Under the pieces are notes generated by a model, which was not told the origin of the DNA, searched no databases, and saw nothing but the letters and a program-made list of their open reading frames with translations. A program made the translations under genes and the position numbers. 64,000 nucleotides of DNA from Portunus trituberculatus (lineage: Eukaryota; Arthropoda; Malacostraca; Decapoda; Portunidae): NCBI RefSeq assembly GCF_017591435.1, contig NC_059301.1, positions 38,085,159 to 38,149,158 on the forward strand, read 5' to 3'. The number at the start of each line of letters is the position of its first letter. Position 1 is the first letter of the stretch. Positions 1 through 12,052 of the stretch are shown here, one piece after another.

Positions 1-283
1 AGTAGGGTGAAGTGGAACAACATTCCACACACAGGTTCTTCTTCATCGTCTCCCTCTTCTGTCGCCTGTGATGTCTTGTCTAGCTCTAAAGTTCATCATT
101 TGAGAGAGATTCAGCATGGCTTTCCAAAGATCTTGAACATCATCATCATCAACTTCATCGAAGCCAGCCCTATGGCACAGATTTACTAAGTCTTTTCTGA
201 TCGCACCGATGTCGTCTTCAACGAAGCCTGGGAAGTCATGCGTGCATTCTGGCCATACTTTATTCTAATCCATTTCTAATCCA
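1..283 (-). pseudogene. Tigger/pogo transposase, C-terminal fragment
   Basis: The reverse strand reads through a segment with WPECTHDFPGF followed by an acidic stretch (DEVDDDDVQDLW). This resembles the end of the DDE domain and the acidic C-terminus of Tigger (pogo/jerky-like, CENP-B-related) transposases. A stop lies about eight codons before WPEC, so the copy is dead. The rest of the DDE domain lies at 1593-1770 on the same strand, and a plus-strand LINE (284-1592) sits between the two parts. The element's 3' end lies beyond the window edge. Family call is by motif recognition; no alignment was run. Confidence 0.6.
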
Positions 284-1592
284 CAGTCACTGAATGATCT
301 AAGACCAGTCGCCATCACCCCTATACCCAGCCTTATCTGTGAAGATTTTGTGTTCGACTGGGCCTATAACAAAATTTGTAACTCTATTGACACACAACAA
401 TTTGGCAATATTAAATCCACCACATCTCACTACCTTGTCAGCTTCCTGGAATTCGTCCACAGCCACCTGGACAAACGCAACACTTCTCTAGCTATTGCTT
501 TTGTGGACTTCAGAAAGGCCTTTGATCTTGTTGATCACACTGTTGTGATAAATAAAACCATCACTCTGGGTCTCTCTCCCTACCTGATAGCGTGGCTGGC
601 AGACTTCCTCACGGGAAGGCGTCAGGTCGTTCGTTATCAGGGCTCTGTTTCCTCTTTCCAACAGCTCACATGCGGGGTCCCTCAGGGGACCAAGATGGGT
701 CCACTGTGCTTCCTCATCCGACTGCACCGTGGGCGTACCCGTCAACAACACCAACCCAGACTTCTCAGCACTGCAGTCCACTCTAAACCAACTACAGACG
801 TGGACGGAGGACAACAAAATGACCATCAACCACACCAAGACCGTGGTGATCCACATTTGTACCTCCACAGCAGCAGTCCCCCCTCCCCAGCTTTCTGTGG
901 GCCCTCACTCCCTCCAGGTGGTCTGCAGCACCAAGCTTCTAGGTGTCTTGGTGGATGATCAATTATCATGGAAGCAGCATGTTTCCAACATCATCAGGTC
1001 AGCCTCATATATAATCTATTTACTGCGCCGACTCAGGTCCCTGGGAGCACCGGCAGATGAGCTGAGGGGAGTGTACCTCACCTTTATACTCCCTAAGCTC
1101 ATGTACGCCGCCCAGCGTGGTCCTCCTCCTGAACCTCACACAACGACAACAGCTGGAGAGGGTTCAGAGGAGGCGTTCAGGGTCATCCTTGGGCCTGCCT
1201 ACAGGTCCCACGAGGGCGCCCTGACCTGCCTGAGTCTGCCGAGGCTGGCCACAAGACACCAGGAAGCCTTGGAAAAATTTGGGAAGAACTGCTCGTCATC
1301 ACGTCTCCGCCACCTGCTACCCCCGACGTGCCTCCCCTGCTCGCGCCACCCGACACCAGAATCGCGTGGCGCCCTTAAAACACCAGCGCACTGATCGGTA
1401 CCGACTTAGCGCGGTGCCCACTATTGTGCGAGCCTTAAATAAATAAGTGAATTCTAGGTTAAGTTAGATCCATAGCTAGGTTAAGCATTTTTAGTTCATT
1501 GTGTTAATGTCCCCCCACCCCCTTGTACATTTTCAGTGTAATTTTTTTACATTGCCTAACTAATAAACCGTTTATTATTATTATTATTATTA
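284..1592 (+). mobile_element. LINE K, 5'-truncated reverse-transcriptase fragment (L2/CR1-group-like) with (TTA)n tail
   Basis: Plus-strand RT remnant in two main frames (350-958 and 729-1394). Visible in order: LNDLRPVAITP (finger/palm entry), AFVDFRKAFDLVDH (box A), a GVPQGTKMGPL motif (box B), then TKLLGVLVDDQLSW and a C-terminal SLPRLATRHQEALEKF thumb-type region. The catalytic YVDD box is reduced to SSDCTVGV, because a small deletion fuses box B to the residues just after the active site. The 3' end is AATAAACCG followed by (TTA)n at about 1571-1592, the microsatellite tail usual in this LINE group. The element interrupts a minus-strand Tigger gene (1-283 and 1593-1770), so it is younger than that copy. 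It lacks the endonuclease half. Confidence 0.7.
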
Positions 1593-1770
1593 TTCCATGC
1601 CAAGTTCATGGTAGACGTCTTCACTTCGTCCCAATATGACGATGTTATCTAAGGCGTGCTTAATGTTATACGACTTCCACCATTCTATGATAGTGGGTTT
1701 GCCAGGCCCATCTGTGCCCTTTATCAATTGCTGCAAGGTTCGCCGCTGGTAGTAGGCTTTTAGTGTTTGC
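1593..1770 (-). pseudogene. Tigger/pogo transposase, central DDE fragment
   Basis: The reverse strand reads AYYQRRTLQQLIKGTDGPG, then IIEWWKSYNIKHALDNI, matching the AYYxRRT...FWKxYNI segment typical of Tigger/jerky DDE transposases. It is the N-terminal neighbour of the 1-283 fragment, and LINE K lies between them. Sequence upstream on the minus strand (above 1770) has stops and no recognisable CENP-B-type DNA-binding domain, so the N-terminal half is deleted or decayed. Confidence 0.6.
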
Positions 1771-2023
1771 CATGATTATTATGAATATATTTGTGCTTAC
1801 AATAGACCCTTTAATATTCCATTCATTCATCTAATTAGTAATGCATTTAAGTAATATGTAATGCAGTTAAAAAAAAAGGGGGGGGGACGGGAAGAGATAA
1901 TAGGCTCCAAGGGTGGTCAAGTTAAAGTCAGTACTGTCAGACGAGTGGCGGGGAGGTGTGGCGTGGATGACGTCATCACCCCCGGTCCCTAGCGTTGGGC
2001 CCTCTCGTATGACATGAGCGAAT
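1771..2023. other. Unassigned non-coding DNA
   Basis: No gene seen. It holds a short A9/G9 homopolymer junction near 1870 and lies between the decayed Tigger coding fragment and the terminal arm at 2024-2143. It is probably the internal non-coding part of the same Tigger element. Confidence 0.4.
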
Positions 2024-2143
2024 ACCGTATCTGTGAATTTTTCTTACCGTATATCGAATCGAGGGTAGTAATTTCCAAATACGGTAACTACCGTAACTGT
2101 GAATTTACCGTATAAAGAACTACCGTATAACGAGGACTTACTA
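2024..2143 (-). repeat. Tigger-type terminal arm (GAGGACTTACT end)
   Basis: About 120 bp rich in TACCGTA motifs, ending in CGAGGACTTACTATA. It is clearly similar to the right arm (60240-60344) of the MITE at 59817-60344. The end reads outward as AGTAAGTCCTC, a Tigger/mariner-like terminus, next to a TA dinucleotide. It is plausibly the 5' terminal repeat of the minus-strand Tigger whose coding fragments lie at 1-283 and 1593-1770. Confidence 0.55.
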
Positions 2144-2640
2144 TAAAAGTATTTTTTTGTACTTACTCTGACTTTAATCTAGTGCATTCAGATGTTAACT
2201 GCCCCCTTCCCTGAGGTTGGAGGACCATTGCCTTAGTAGTAAAGCTATCGCTGAACAATTATTCACCCAAACAAATGCTACTATACCATGAACCTCCAGT
2301 TTTACATGGAATTATATCAGAAAGCTCCCTACTACTAAGCGTTTCAGAGAGAGTCACCAACCTTTGTAAAATCAAATGCCCAATTTTTTCTTAATAAAGT
2401 GGGAATTCTCACTTTATCATGTAAAAATAACTAGGTTCCAAGGGAAAACTGTAAAAATGAATGGGTGATAACTGAACCATGAAAAAAAAAAATAGGATTC
2501 ACTGTATTTATGTACAGAGAGAATGAGTGTATACTTGGGATGTCATAAAAGTTACACAACCGATCGTATATTAGAACTAGGGTAGTAAAAACTAATATCG
2601 TACAAATGAAAAATTGTATAATAGTGAATCATATAATGGG
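2144..2640. other. Unassigned DNA with TIR-like ends
   Basis: No coding sequence seen. Two stretches look like ends of small TA-flanked elements: one ends AAGGGAAAACTGTA near 2453 and one ends GGATTCACTGTA near 2505. Matching left ends were not found by eye, so no element is delimited. Confidence 0.3.
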
Positions 2641-3164
2641 GATTACCTTTATCTTAAAGAAAAAGCTTGAAATTGTCAAGCGCCATGAGGGAGCTAGGGA
2701 GCCAACTTCATCACCAGAACCCTGCAGTTGCCCCACTCCACTGTCTCCACCGTCATCAAACAAGCAGCAAGTGTGAAGAAAGTAGATGAGACAGCTTCTA
2801 CATTAATGGCAAAGATACTAACGAGGAAGAGGAAGCCAATAATGGAGGATATAGAAAGACTCTTAAGGCTGTGGACTGATGACCAGACTCGCCGCCAAGT
2901 GGCACCTGCTAACGTAACTGAGGCTCATTTTCTCCTCTTGCCAGTAGATATAGGCCTAAAAGAGAAACCACTGCATAAGAAAAAATAAATGAATAAAAAC
3001 GATGAGCCTATAACACTACCTCTTAGGCAGTGCAAAAAAGTGTTCTCTATCTCTCATCTTTCCCCATTAAATAAAATCCTATGAACCTTAAATTCACCAT
3101 TCGATCATTCATTATTCGATCTCGTTTTCAGGAACATAACCCAATCATAAAACGAGGGAAAGCT
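2641..3164 (+). pseudogene. Tigger/pogo-like transposase N-terminal (CENP-B HTH) remnant
   Basis: Plus strand. KLEIVKRHEGAR near 2670 is followed, after a frameshift, by LQLPHSTVSTVIK and then KRKPIMEDIERLLRLWTDD in the frame 2728-2988. This is the order of the psq/CENP-B N-terminal HTH and the start of the second HTH (Tc5-type) domain of Tigger/jerky proteins. The DDE catalytic domain is absent. The copy ends with CGAGGGAAAGCTGTA near 3164, an outward-facing CAGCTTTCCCTCG terminus beside TA. It is a fossil or non-autonomous derivative, and its TIR differs from the Tigger copies elsewhere in the window. Confidence 0.6.
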
Positions 3165-3187
3165 GTATATATATTTACTGATCATGT

Positions 3188-5480
3188 ATTTACCTAGTTG
3201 CATTTACCTAGTTGTATCGTACAGGGTTCATGCGAGGCTCATAGTGTCTCCATTTATCTCATTTTTCCTTAAAGTTATGGACATTATGTGCTGTAACAAC
3301 TTCATTATTCAATGCACTCCACTTCTCCACTATTCTGTGTGTAAAAACTGTATTTTCCAATACCCTTCAAACACTGCCTCATAATGATTTTCTTTACATG
3401 ACCTCGTGTCTTCCTCCTTGTAGCAATACATATACGTTCTAATCTTCTTATGTCTTTTATAGAGCTTGGAGACCACACCACTTTGGACATATTATGCTTG
3501 TGATGATTCTTTTCCTGATATCTTTATCCATAAATTGAAATGCCACTCTTATATTAGACAACATTTTATATGATATACCAAAAATCTTGCTTATATGTTT
3601 TTTCATGGTTGAGATTAACCTGTATAAGCACTCCCAGATCTTTTTCCTCTTTAATCTTCATTATTTGTTCCTCTCCCATCAAATAGTCCCATACTGGTCT
3701 TTTGCTCTTTCCTAGTTCCATTACATGACATTTCTTGGCATTGAACTCCAATTTCTACTTGTTATTCCACACATAGATCTTGTTTATATTATCTTGTAAG
3801 AACAAACAGTCCTCATGGGTTTTGATAACTCTTAGTTGCTTTGCATCATCAGCAAATATATTAATGTAACTGTTTATCCCATTGTGAATGTCATTTACAT
3901 AAATCTGAAACATAAAGGGGGATAACACTGAACCTAGTTATTTTAAACCCCCAAGATGTACATATATCTCTGATCATGGTTCTATTCTCCCCGTCCTTCA
4001 AATACTCTCTTGTCCACTCAAACAAAGTTCCTCACAGTCCTTCTAGGTCCTCTGTTTTTCAAAGTAGTCTTACATGAGGGACTTTATCAAAAGCCTTTTT
4101 TAAGTCCAGGTACACTATGTCCACCCATCCATCTCTGTTATCCAGTCCTTCTACTACCCTCGAGTAGAAGCTTAATAAATTCAACAAACATGACAGTCTT
4201 GTCCTGAACCCAAATTATCTGTTTGTTATGTTATGTTTAACCCATTTTTCCTTGATAATTATTTCACACAACTTTCCCATAATCCTTGTAAGTGATACCG
4301 GTCTGTAATTTAATGGCTCAGTTGCCTTTCCTCATTTAAATATTGGTATTACATTGGCTCTTTTCCATTCTAGTGGAACTTTTCCTTCATTTAGTGAACT
4401 TGTAATTACATCCCAAATTGGATCCAGTAGTTGCTCTTTACATTCTTTTAGCACCCAGTCTGAAATACCATCTGGCCCCATTGCTTTTCTGACATCCAAA
4501 TTATCCAATAATCTTCTAATATCTTCTTTGTGCACTGTAATTTCCAGTAATCCTTGGCAATGTAATGTCCTATTTGGTTATGTGAAATCTTCTTTTACAG
4601 TGAACACCGTTTTGAAGCTCTCATTCATTATTTCACACATTTCCTTCTCTGACTGGTATGTCTTCACTCCTTTAATTATTTTTTCTATTGTTTCCTTGTT
4701 CTTCATTTTGCCATTTATGAATTTGTAGAAAAGCTTAGGTTTATCTTTGCTTTTACTAACCACATCTTTCTCAAAGTTCCTTTCTTCCTTTCTCCTTACT
4801 CTAATACATTCATTTCTTGCATCCATTTACTGCTGCCTGTTGTTGTCATTTCTCTGCTTTATGAGTTTCTTACAAGCTTTATCTTTTGCCTTTTTCGCAT
4901 CTGCACATCTAGCATTGTACCAAGCATGAATTTTTTTCTTAACTCTATAAAAACGGTACGTATTTCTTTACTCCTTCATTATGTTTCTGTAAGAATATTT
5001 CATATTTTCCTTGTATTGTCCTTTTATACATAATATTTCTCCTTTCAATGTCAGCAAAAAAGTTCCTTAATTTTTCAAAATCTCTTCTTGCATAATTTAA
5101 TCTCTCTTTTGTAGTCATCTCTGTATCTTATCCATCCTCCTCCTGTATTTCCAGCTCTAATGTCACATTATCACTTGTTCCCATTGGACTAAGGTATTGT
5201 ATGCTGGGAGAGGACTCTGGTTTCTTTGTGAATACTAGGTCAAGTAACGAAGGTACTTCTTCCCCCATGAACCTTGTTGACTCCTCCACCCACTGGTCCA
5301 TTGTATTTACCATAGTCAACTGTAACACTTTTTTTCTCCATTGTCCTGCATTATCCATTATTTCCATCTCTCTCCAGTTTATTTTTTTACAGTTAAAGTC
5401 TCCAACTAAAAGTATTTTTCTATCTCTTCTCAAAATATTATCTAAGCACTTAATCACCTCTCTTTGCATTTGTCTTAGGT
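3188..5480 (-). mobile_element. LINE family D copy 1 (CR1-like), 3' part: RT and part of endonuclease
   Basis: The 3' end at 3188 carries two units of the ATTTACCTAGTTG-type tail. Reading 5' on the minus strand: a C-terminal region (3305-3490), RT with FADDAK near 3841-3866, AFDKVPH-type box near 4075-4115, PVSLTS near 4290-4320, an AMGPDGISDWVLKECKEQLLD segment (4332-4535) and a linker (4578-4826). The endonuclease core ILLVGDFNCKKINW lies near 5380-5430. The open frame is broken many times. At 5480 the element is interrupted by a hAT transposon. It resumes at 15928 after the duplicated target TCTTAGGT, within the endonuclease YVPPKT codons. Confidence 0.8.
5473..5480. repeat. hAT target-site duplication, left copy
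   Basis: TCTTAGGT lies immediately before CAGGGATGTC. The identical 8-mer lies at 15920-15927 immediately after the right terminus. An 8-bp duplication is the hAT signature. Confidence 0.85.
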
Positions 5481-5707
5481 CAGGGATGTCAAACACGTAG
5501 CCCGCGGGCCGCATGCGGCTCACCACACTACTATGTGCAGCCTGCGGCACGTCTCATATTTCAGTCTTACAGTTGGTCTTTTTACAGGAATAATTAAGCA
5601 AGCCAGCCATTCGCATTTTAAAGTCATTATATAAAGATATAAAGATAATATTATATTTTTTGGGCAGTGATGTTCCTCTGTGGTATAGTAACTCCCCACC
5701 TCATCAA

Positions 5708-5723
5708 GTGTGTGTGTGTGTGT
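5708..5723. repeat. (TG)n at the 3' end of LINE A1
   Basis: About 8 TG units separate the hAT left arm from the LINE A1 3' tail. With 12008-12048 it brackets the A1+B1 block. Confidence 0.85.
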
Positions 5724-7892
5724 ATTTACCTAGTTGTATTTACCTAGTTGTAGTTTTACAGGGCCTGGGCTTTATGCTCGTGTGGTCCTGTCTCCATATC
5801 TACACTTATCCAATTTTTCTTTAAAACTATGTACACTCTTTGCTGACACCACTTCCTCACTCAAACTGTTCCAAGTCTCAACACATCTTTGCGGGAAACT
5901 AAATTTTCTAACATCTCTCAGACATCGTCCCTTCCTTAGTTTCTTACTATGCGATCTTGTGCTTCTAAAGTCATATTCTTCTCTCAGGATCAGTTTCTCA
6001 TTATCCACTTCATCCATTCCGTTAATCAATTTATAAACTTGTATCAGATCCCCTCTCTCTTCTCTGCTGCAAGGTTGGTAGATCCATTGCCTTTAGTCTC
6101 TCCTCATATGCCATCCCTTTAAATTCTGGAACCATTCTTGTAGCCATTTTTGTAGTCTCTCTAATTTTCTTATGTGTTTCTTTTTATGGGAGTCCACACA
6201 ACTCCTGCATATTCCAATCTAGGTCTTATTTTAGTACTTATCAATTTCTTCATCATTTCCTTGTCCATATAGTGAAATGCTACTCCAATATTCCTTAGCA
6301 AATTATACGTCTCTCTGAAAATTCTATCAATATGGCTTACCGGTTGATTATTTTCTTCCATTGTCACTCCCAAGTCCTTTTCCTTTTTTACTTTTCTAGT
6401 TCTACTCCATCTCCCATCTTATAGATTCCCACTGGTCGTCTTTCACTTTTTCCCATTTCCATGACATGGCTTTTGTCCACATTGAATTCCATCTCCCATT
6501 TTTTGCTCCATTTCCAGATCTTGTTTAAGTCTTCCTGTAGTATTTCACAATCCTCTTTTTGTTTAATGACTCTGCACAGTTTCGCATCGTCATAAACAGA
6601 TTTATGTAGCTGTTCACTCCCTCTGGCATGTCATTTATATATACGAGAAAAAGTATTGGTGCCAATACTGACCCTGTGGCACTCCGCTGTCTACTGTTCT
6701 CCACTTGGACTTCATATCTTTAACTATCGTCCTTATTTCTCTCCCATTAAGTAATTCTTCATCCATCTCAATGTGCTTCCTTTTAAGCCACCCTTCTCCT
6801 CTAACTTCCATAGTAATCTTTCATGTGGCACTTTATCAAAAGCCTTTTTAGATCTAAATAAATACAGTCAACCCATCCTCTCTCTCTTGTACTTTATCAA
6901 CTATTCTAGAGTAGAAACTCAATAAATTTGTCACACATGACCGACCTTTTCTAAAACCAAATTGGCTATTTGATAATATTTTGTTGTCTTCAAGAAACTC
7001 GATCCATTGCTTCTTTATTACTTTTCACACATCTTGCATATTACACTAGTTAGTGATACCGGCCTGTAATTTAAAGGTTCTTCCTTCCTTCCGCTCTTAT
7101 ATATGGGAACCACCTCAGCTCTTTTCCACTCCACTGGCACTGTTCCATTTTCTATTGAGCATTTTATGATGTTGTATATTGGACTTGCTAGTTCTTCCCT
7201 ACATTCTTTCAGTATTCTGCCTGAGACTTCATCCGGTCCCATTGCCTTTTCCTCATCCAATTCCGTCATCAACTTTTTTATTTCAAGCTTGGTTACTTTA
7301 ATCTCTTTCATATAGAGTCTCTCTATTACCCTGTGGTCTTTCAAATTTGGATTCCTTAGTAAAGACCTCCTGAAATTTACTATTTAACAGTTCTGCCATA
7401 CTTTTGGGTCTTCCACCATTCCGTTTTCTCCTTTTAACCTTTCTATTGTTTCTTTTTGTCTTATTTTTCCATTTATGAATCTGGAGAACAATTTTGGTTG
7501 TTCCTTACATTTTTCGACAATGTCCTTTTCATAGTTCTTTTCTTCTTCCTTTCTCACCTTAGCATATTCATTTCTTGCTGTTTTGAAGTTTTCCTTATTT
7601 TCTGGATTTCTGTTTCTTCTCCACCTTTTCCATGCTCCATCTCGTTTCTCCTTTGCCCTAGCACATCTTGCATTAAAGTTAAACCAATCTTTCTTTCCTT
7701 CTTCTCTAGGTCTATATTTCGGAACATATTCCCTGACCCCAGTTTTGTATATTTCCAAAAATAAGTTATATTTCTCTTGAACCGTTAATGAGTTTTCCAT
7801 CTCCTCCCAGTTTACGTTTTTAAAATAGTTCTTGAGATTCTCAATATCAGCCCTTCTGTAATTTAATCGGTCTCCTTTGTATGATTCATCTC
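5724..7892 (-). mobile_element. LINE family A copy 1 (CR1-like), 5'-truncated
   Basis: The 3' end has two ATTTACCTAGTTGT tail units directly after (TG)n. On the minus strand the copy encodes the C-terminal region (LPTLEQRRERGDL type near 6050), the RT core near 6550-6900 and PVSLTSVICKMCEK (7018-7344). Further 5' are AMGPDEVSGRILKECREEL and the linker FNARCARAKEKRDGAWKRW (7384-7800). The copy is cut at 7892, just 5' of the RLNYRKADIENLKNYF segment, where (TG)n and the 3' end of LINE B1 begin. It has numerous frameshifts and is not functional. Confidence 0.85.
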
Positions 7893-7905
7893 TGTGTGTG
7901 TGTGT

Positions 7906-10900
7906 ATTTACCTAATTGTATTTACCTAATTGTAACATACGGGAAAAGAGCTATGCTCGTACTGTCCCGTCTCCATATCTACTAATGTCCAGCTTTTTCT
8001 TAAAATCATGAATATTCCTTGCGTTGACCACTTCCACGTCTAAACTATTCCATGCTTCCACCCTTCTATGAGGGAAGCTATATTTTTTTACATCTCTCCT
8101 ATAAGTGGCCATTTTAGTTTTTCCCATGCCCTCTCGACATTCTTTCATTCCACATACACAGATCTTCCCTATCCATTTTTCCATGCCAATCATCACTCTG
8201 TATATTGCTATCAGGTCTCCCCTTTCTCTTCTGTTTTCCAGGGTCGGAAGTTGCATTCTGTTCAGTCTGTCTTCATAAGTCAAATCTCTTAAGTCAGGCA
8301 CCATTTTTGTTGCAGCCCTCTGTACTTTCTCTAGTTTCCTTATGTGTTTCTTTAAGTTCGAGCCCACTGTATTGTTGCATATTCAAGCCTCGGTCTTATC
8401 ATTGCAGTAATTATTTTCTTCATCATTTCTTCATCTAAATATCTGACGCCACTCTTATGTTCCTCAATAAGTTCAATACTTCTCCAATTATTTTGTTTAT
8501 ATGTCTCTCTGGCGATAGGTCATTGGTAATTGTCACCCCAAGGTCTTTTTCTTCATGACTGGTTTTATGTCTTCATTTCCTATCTTGTACATACTCCTGA
8601 TTCTTCTTTCACTCTTGCCAAACTCTAATTTCTTGCATTTTGTCGTGTTGAACTCCATTTGCCATGTACAGCTCCATTTCCATATTCTGTCCAAGTCTTC
8701 CTGGAGTAGTTCGCAATCTTTGTCACATCTCACTTTTCTTAACAATTTTGCATCGTCTGCAAATAGGCTCACATAACTGGACACCCCATCCACCATGTCA
8801 TTTATGTAGACCCGAACATTACTGGTGCCAACACTGATCCCTGTGGAACTCCACTCTCCACCAAGCCCCATTCTGATGGTCTGTCCTTAATTATTGTTCT
8901 CATTTCTCTTCCTACCAAAAGTCTTCCATCCATTTTAGTAAACTGCCATGCACTCCTCCTACCATTTCAAGTTTCCAGATCAGTCTCCGGTGTGGTACCT
9001 TATCAAAGGCCTTTTTTAAATCCAGATATATTCCATCAGCCCAACCATCTCTTTCCTGTATTACATCTATCACCCTCGAATAGTAACATATCAGGTTTGT
9101 CGTGCATGAACACCCTTTTCTAAAACCAAATTGACACTCACAAAGTATGTCATTTTCTCCAAGAAGTCTGTCCATCTATTCTTCACCACTCTCTCACACA
9201 TCTTAGCTACCACACTTGTAAGTGACACTGGTCTATAGTTCAATGGGTCTCTCTTGTTACCTGATTTATAAATTGGGACAATGTTAGCTCTTTTCCAGTC
9301 TTGGGGCACTACACCTTCCCTTAATGAGGCATCAATTACTTCACAAACTTTTTCTGCCAGTTGCTCCTGCATTCTCTTAAAATCCATCCTGATACCCCAT
9401 CAGGTCCCACAGCTTTTCTCACTTCTAAACTCCCCATCATATTCTTGATCTCCTCCACAGTTACTTGAAACTCCTTCATAATCCCTTTCTGTTCCATTAC
9501 CAGTGGTTTGTCAAAAGCAGTCTCCTTTGTGAATACCTTCCGAAAGCATCCATTCATAGCCTCTGCCATTTCCTGGGATCCTCACTGCATACTCCATTTA
9601 CTTCTAAACTTTCAATACTTTCTCTATTTTTGATGTTGTTGTTCACATGTCTGTAAAAAGCCTTGGTTGGTCTTTACATTTATCAATTATATCCTTTTCT
9701 TGTTTCTTTCTTTCTTCTCTTCTAATCAACACATATTCATTTCTTGCTCTTTTGTAACTTTCCCACTGCTTAATCCGTCTTTTCCTTCTCCACCTCTTCC
9801 ATGCATCCTCTTTTCTTGTTCTAGCCTTTTCACATCTATCGTTAAACCAGTCCTGCTTTCCAACTTCTCTATGTTGTCTTATTGGTACAAATTTTTCTCA
9901 CCTTCTTTGTATATTTTTATAAATTCCTTCCACTTTTCACTTGCTCCCTTAGCACTCTTGAATTTCATCCAATTTGTCTCTTGAAAGAATTTCTTTAGGT
10001 TTCCAAAATCTGTCTTGGCATAATTCCATCTTCCCACTTTATATTCTTCATTTCTTCTAGATTTCTCTTCATCTATCACCTTAAACTCCAAAACTGCATG
10101 ATCACTCTTTGCTAAAGGGCACTCCACCCTCATCTCCTCACTGCATACTCCATTTACTTCTAAACTTTCAATACTTTCTCTATTTTTGATGTTGTTGTTC
10201 ACATGTCTGTAAAAAAGCCTTGGTTGGTCTTTACATTTATCAATTATATCCTTTTCTTGTTTCTTTCTTTCTTCTCTTCTAATCAACACATATTCATTTC
10301 TTGCTCTTTTGTAACTTTCCCACTGCTTAATCCGTCTTTTCCTTCTCCACCTCTTCCATGCATCCTCTTTTCTTGTTCTAGCCTTTTCACATCTATCGTT
10401 AAACCAGTCCTGCTTTCCAACTTCTCTATGTTGTCTTATTGGTACAAATTTTTCTCACCTTCTTTGTATATTTTATAAATTCCTTCCACTTTTCATTTGC
10501 TCCTTAGCACTCTTGAATTTCATCCAATTTGTCTCTTGAAAGAATTTCTTTAGGTTTCCAAAATCTGTCTTGGCATAATTCCATCTTCCCACTTTATATT
10601 CTTCATTTCTTCTAGATTTCTCTTCATCTATCACCTTGAACTCCAAAACTGCATGATCACTCTTTGCTAAAGGGCACTCCACCCTCATCTCCTCAATGAC
10701 CATTGGCTCTGTACTAAAGACCAAGTCCAGTCTTGACGATGCTCCCTCTCCTCCAAACCTAGTATCTTCTTTGACCCACTGAGTTAACACATTTTCCATT
10801 GCCAGTGTCAATAGTGTATTTCCCATGTTGTCTCTGATCCTTCCATTGACCAGTCCTCCCAACACACCTCTTTACAATTAAAATCTCCCATCATTATAGT

Positions 10901-12005
10901 TCGTTCACAGCCACCCAACATTTCTTCCAGACATGTTCCTGTATCACTTATCATTTCTTCATATTCCTGTACTGACCATGCATTTGTCTTAGGTGGTACG
11001 TACACCACTATGTAGTGCCTCTTTTTCCTTCATTAGTTTCTGCTCTGATCTTTAGCACTTCTGCCTTTCCCATACCTTCTTTCACTTGATCCACCTTTAT
11101 ATCTTTTTAACCAGCAACATCACTCCTCCTCCCATCTTACCTACTCTATTTCTTTTCCAAACATTATATTTCCTTCTCCAACCATCATCAGGTCTTCTCC
11201 CTCTCTCAGTTTTGTTTCAGTAAGACCCACAATATCTGGGTTCTTGTCCCTCAAGTAATCGTTGAGTTCTAAAATCCCGATATCACTCCATTTATGTTGG
11301 AATACATTACATTCCGCTCATCGTAAGTTTCTTTAGTCCTTTCTTGCTGTACTTTTCTGGGTTATGAACCACTTCCTCAGTCTCATATCCAAGATTCTCC
11401 AGAAAAACTCTTTCTTCTCCTCTTCTGTCCTCTCTTCATTTTTTTCAAAGCCTCCTTTCTCAACTCATTTAACATTTCTCTTTCCTTTTCACCGAGATCT
11501 CTTCTCAACCAAATCTTCCTTGTTGTTTCCTGCTGGGCTAGCCTCCATGACTTCTCCACCAATTCATCTACATCCTTTTGTGACTTAAGTTTGATTCTTA
11601 TTGGCCTCATACCTTCTCCTGTGAACTTTCCAATTCTATGGAAGTCTTCTATTTCTTGTACTAGGTCTTTTCCCTCCTCCTGCACCACATTAATGATATT
11701 ATTTATCACCTTTTTATGTTTTTTCTCTCTCCATTTTACTCGGTGTCTTATCCTCCTCCACACCAAATATCACCACACATCTCTTTTTGTCTACAGTTTC
11801 CCTCACCAATGTCTCATTTGACTTAATAACCTTCACCACTTTCTCAGCAATCTTCTCTTCTATGATCTGTTGATCTATAATTTCAGCAAGGCCCAAAGTT
11901 TTCTCCCCAGACTCTTTGATTTCCTTTTCCAGACTTGCAACTTTGTAATTTACCTCCTTTCTTTCCACTTCCTGACTTTTTTTCCATTCAGCCTGCTTCT
12001 CCATC

Positions 12006-12007
<2 letters not shown>
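7906..12007 (-). mobile_element. LINE family B copy 1 (CR1-like), 5'-truncated in ORF1, with internal duplication
   Basis: The 3' end has two ATTTACCTAATTGT units after a (TG)n run. Minus-strand remnants: C-terminal region 7951-8367, RT with FADDAKLL near 8743-8770, LDLKKAFDKVPH near 9000, PVSLTSVVAKMCERVV near 9190-9240 and VGPDGVSGWILREC (9336-9569). Then come the duplicated linker/endonuclease end (9585-10695) and the endonuclease with MMGDFNCKEVCWEDW (10808-11008) and CPLAKSDHAVLEF. The ORF1 RRM-like domain (11383-11766) and the ORF1 coiled coil follow. The copy stops at 12007 exactly where (TG)n begins, whereas the homologous copy B2 continues. Many frames are broken. Confidence 0.85.
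9585..10695. repeat. Tandem duplication of about 556 bp inside LINE B1
   Basis: Segment 9585-10140 is repeated almost identically at 10141-10695 (CTGCATACTCC at both starts, offset 556). Both units end in CCTCA, and the related copy B2 (47771-51796) has a single unit. CCTCA is also the sequence just before the first unit, suggesting microhomology at the junction. The unit covers the LINE linker and the end of the endonuclease domain. Confidence 0.85.

Positions 12008-12048
<41 letters not shown>
12008..12048. repeat. (TG)n at the 5' end of LINE B1
   Basis: About 20 TG units lie between the truncated 5' end of B1 and interior hAT DNA. Confidence 0.9.

Positions 12049-12052
<4 letters not shown>

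Noticed and set aside
2440..2506. Separate small TIR elements ending at 2453 and 2505
   Set aside because: Only right-hand ends were seen; no matching left ends, so not delimited as elements.
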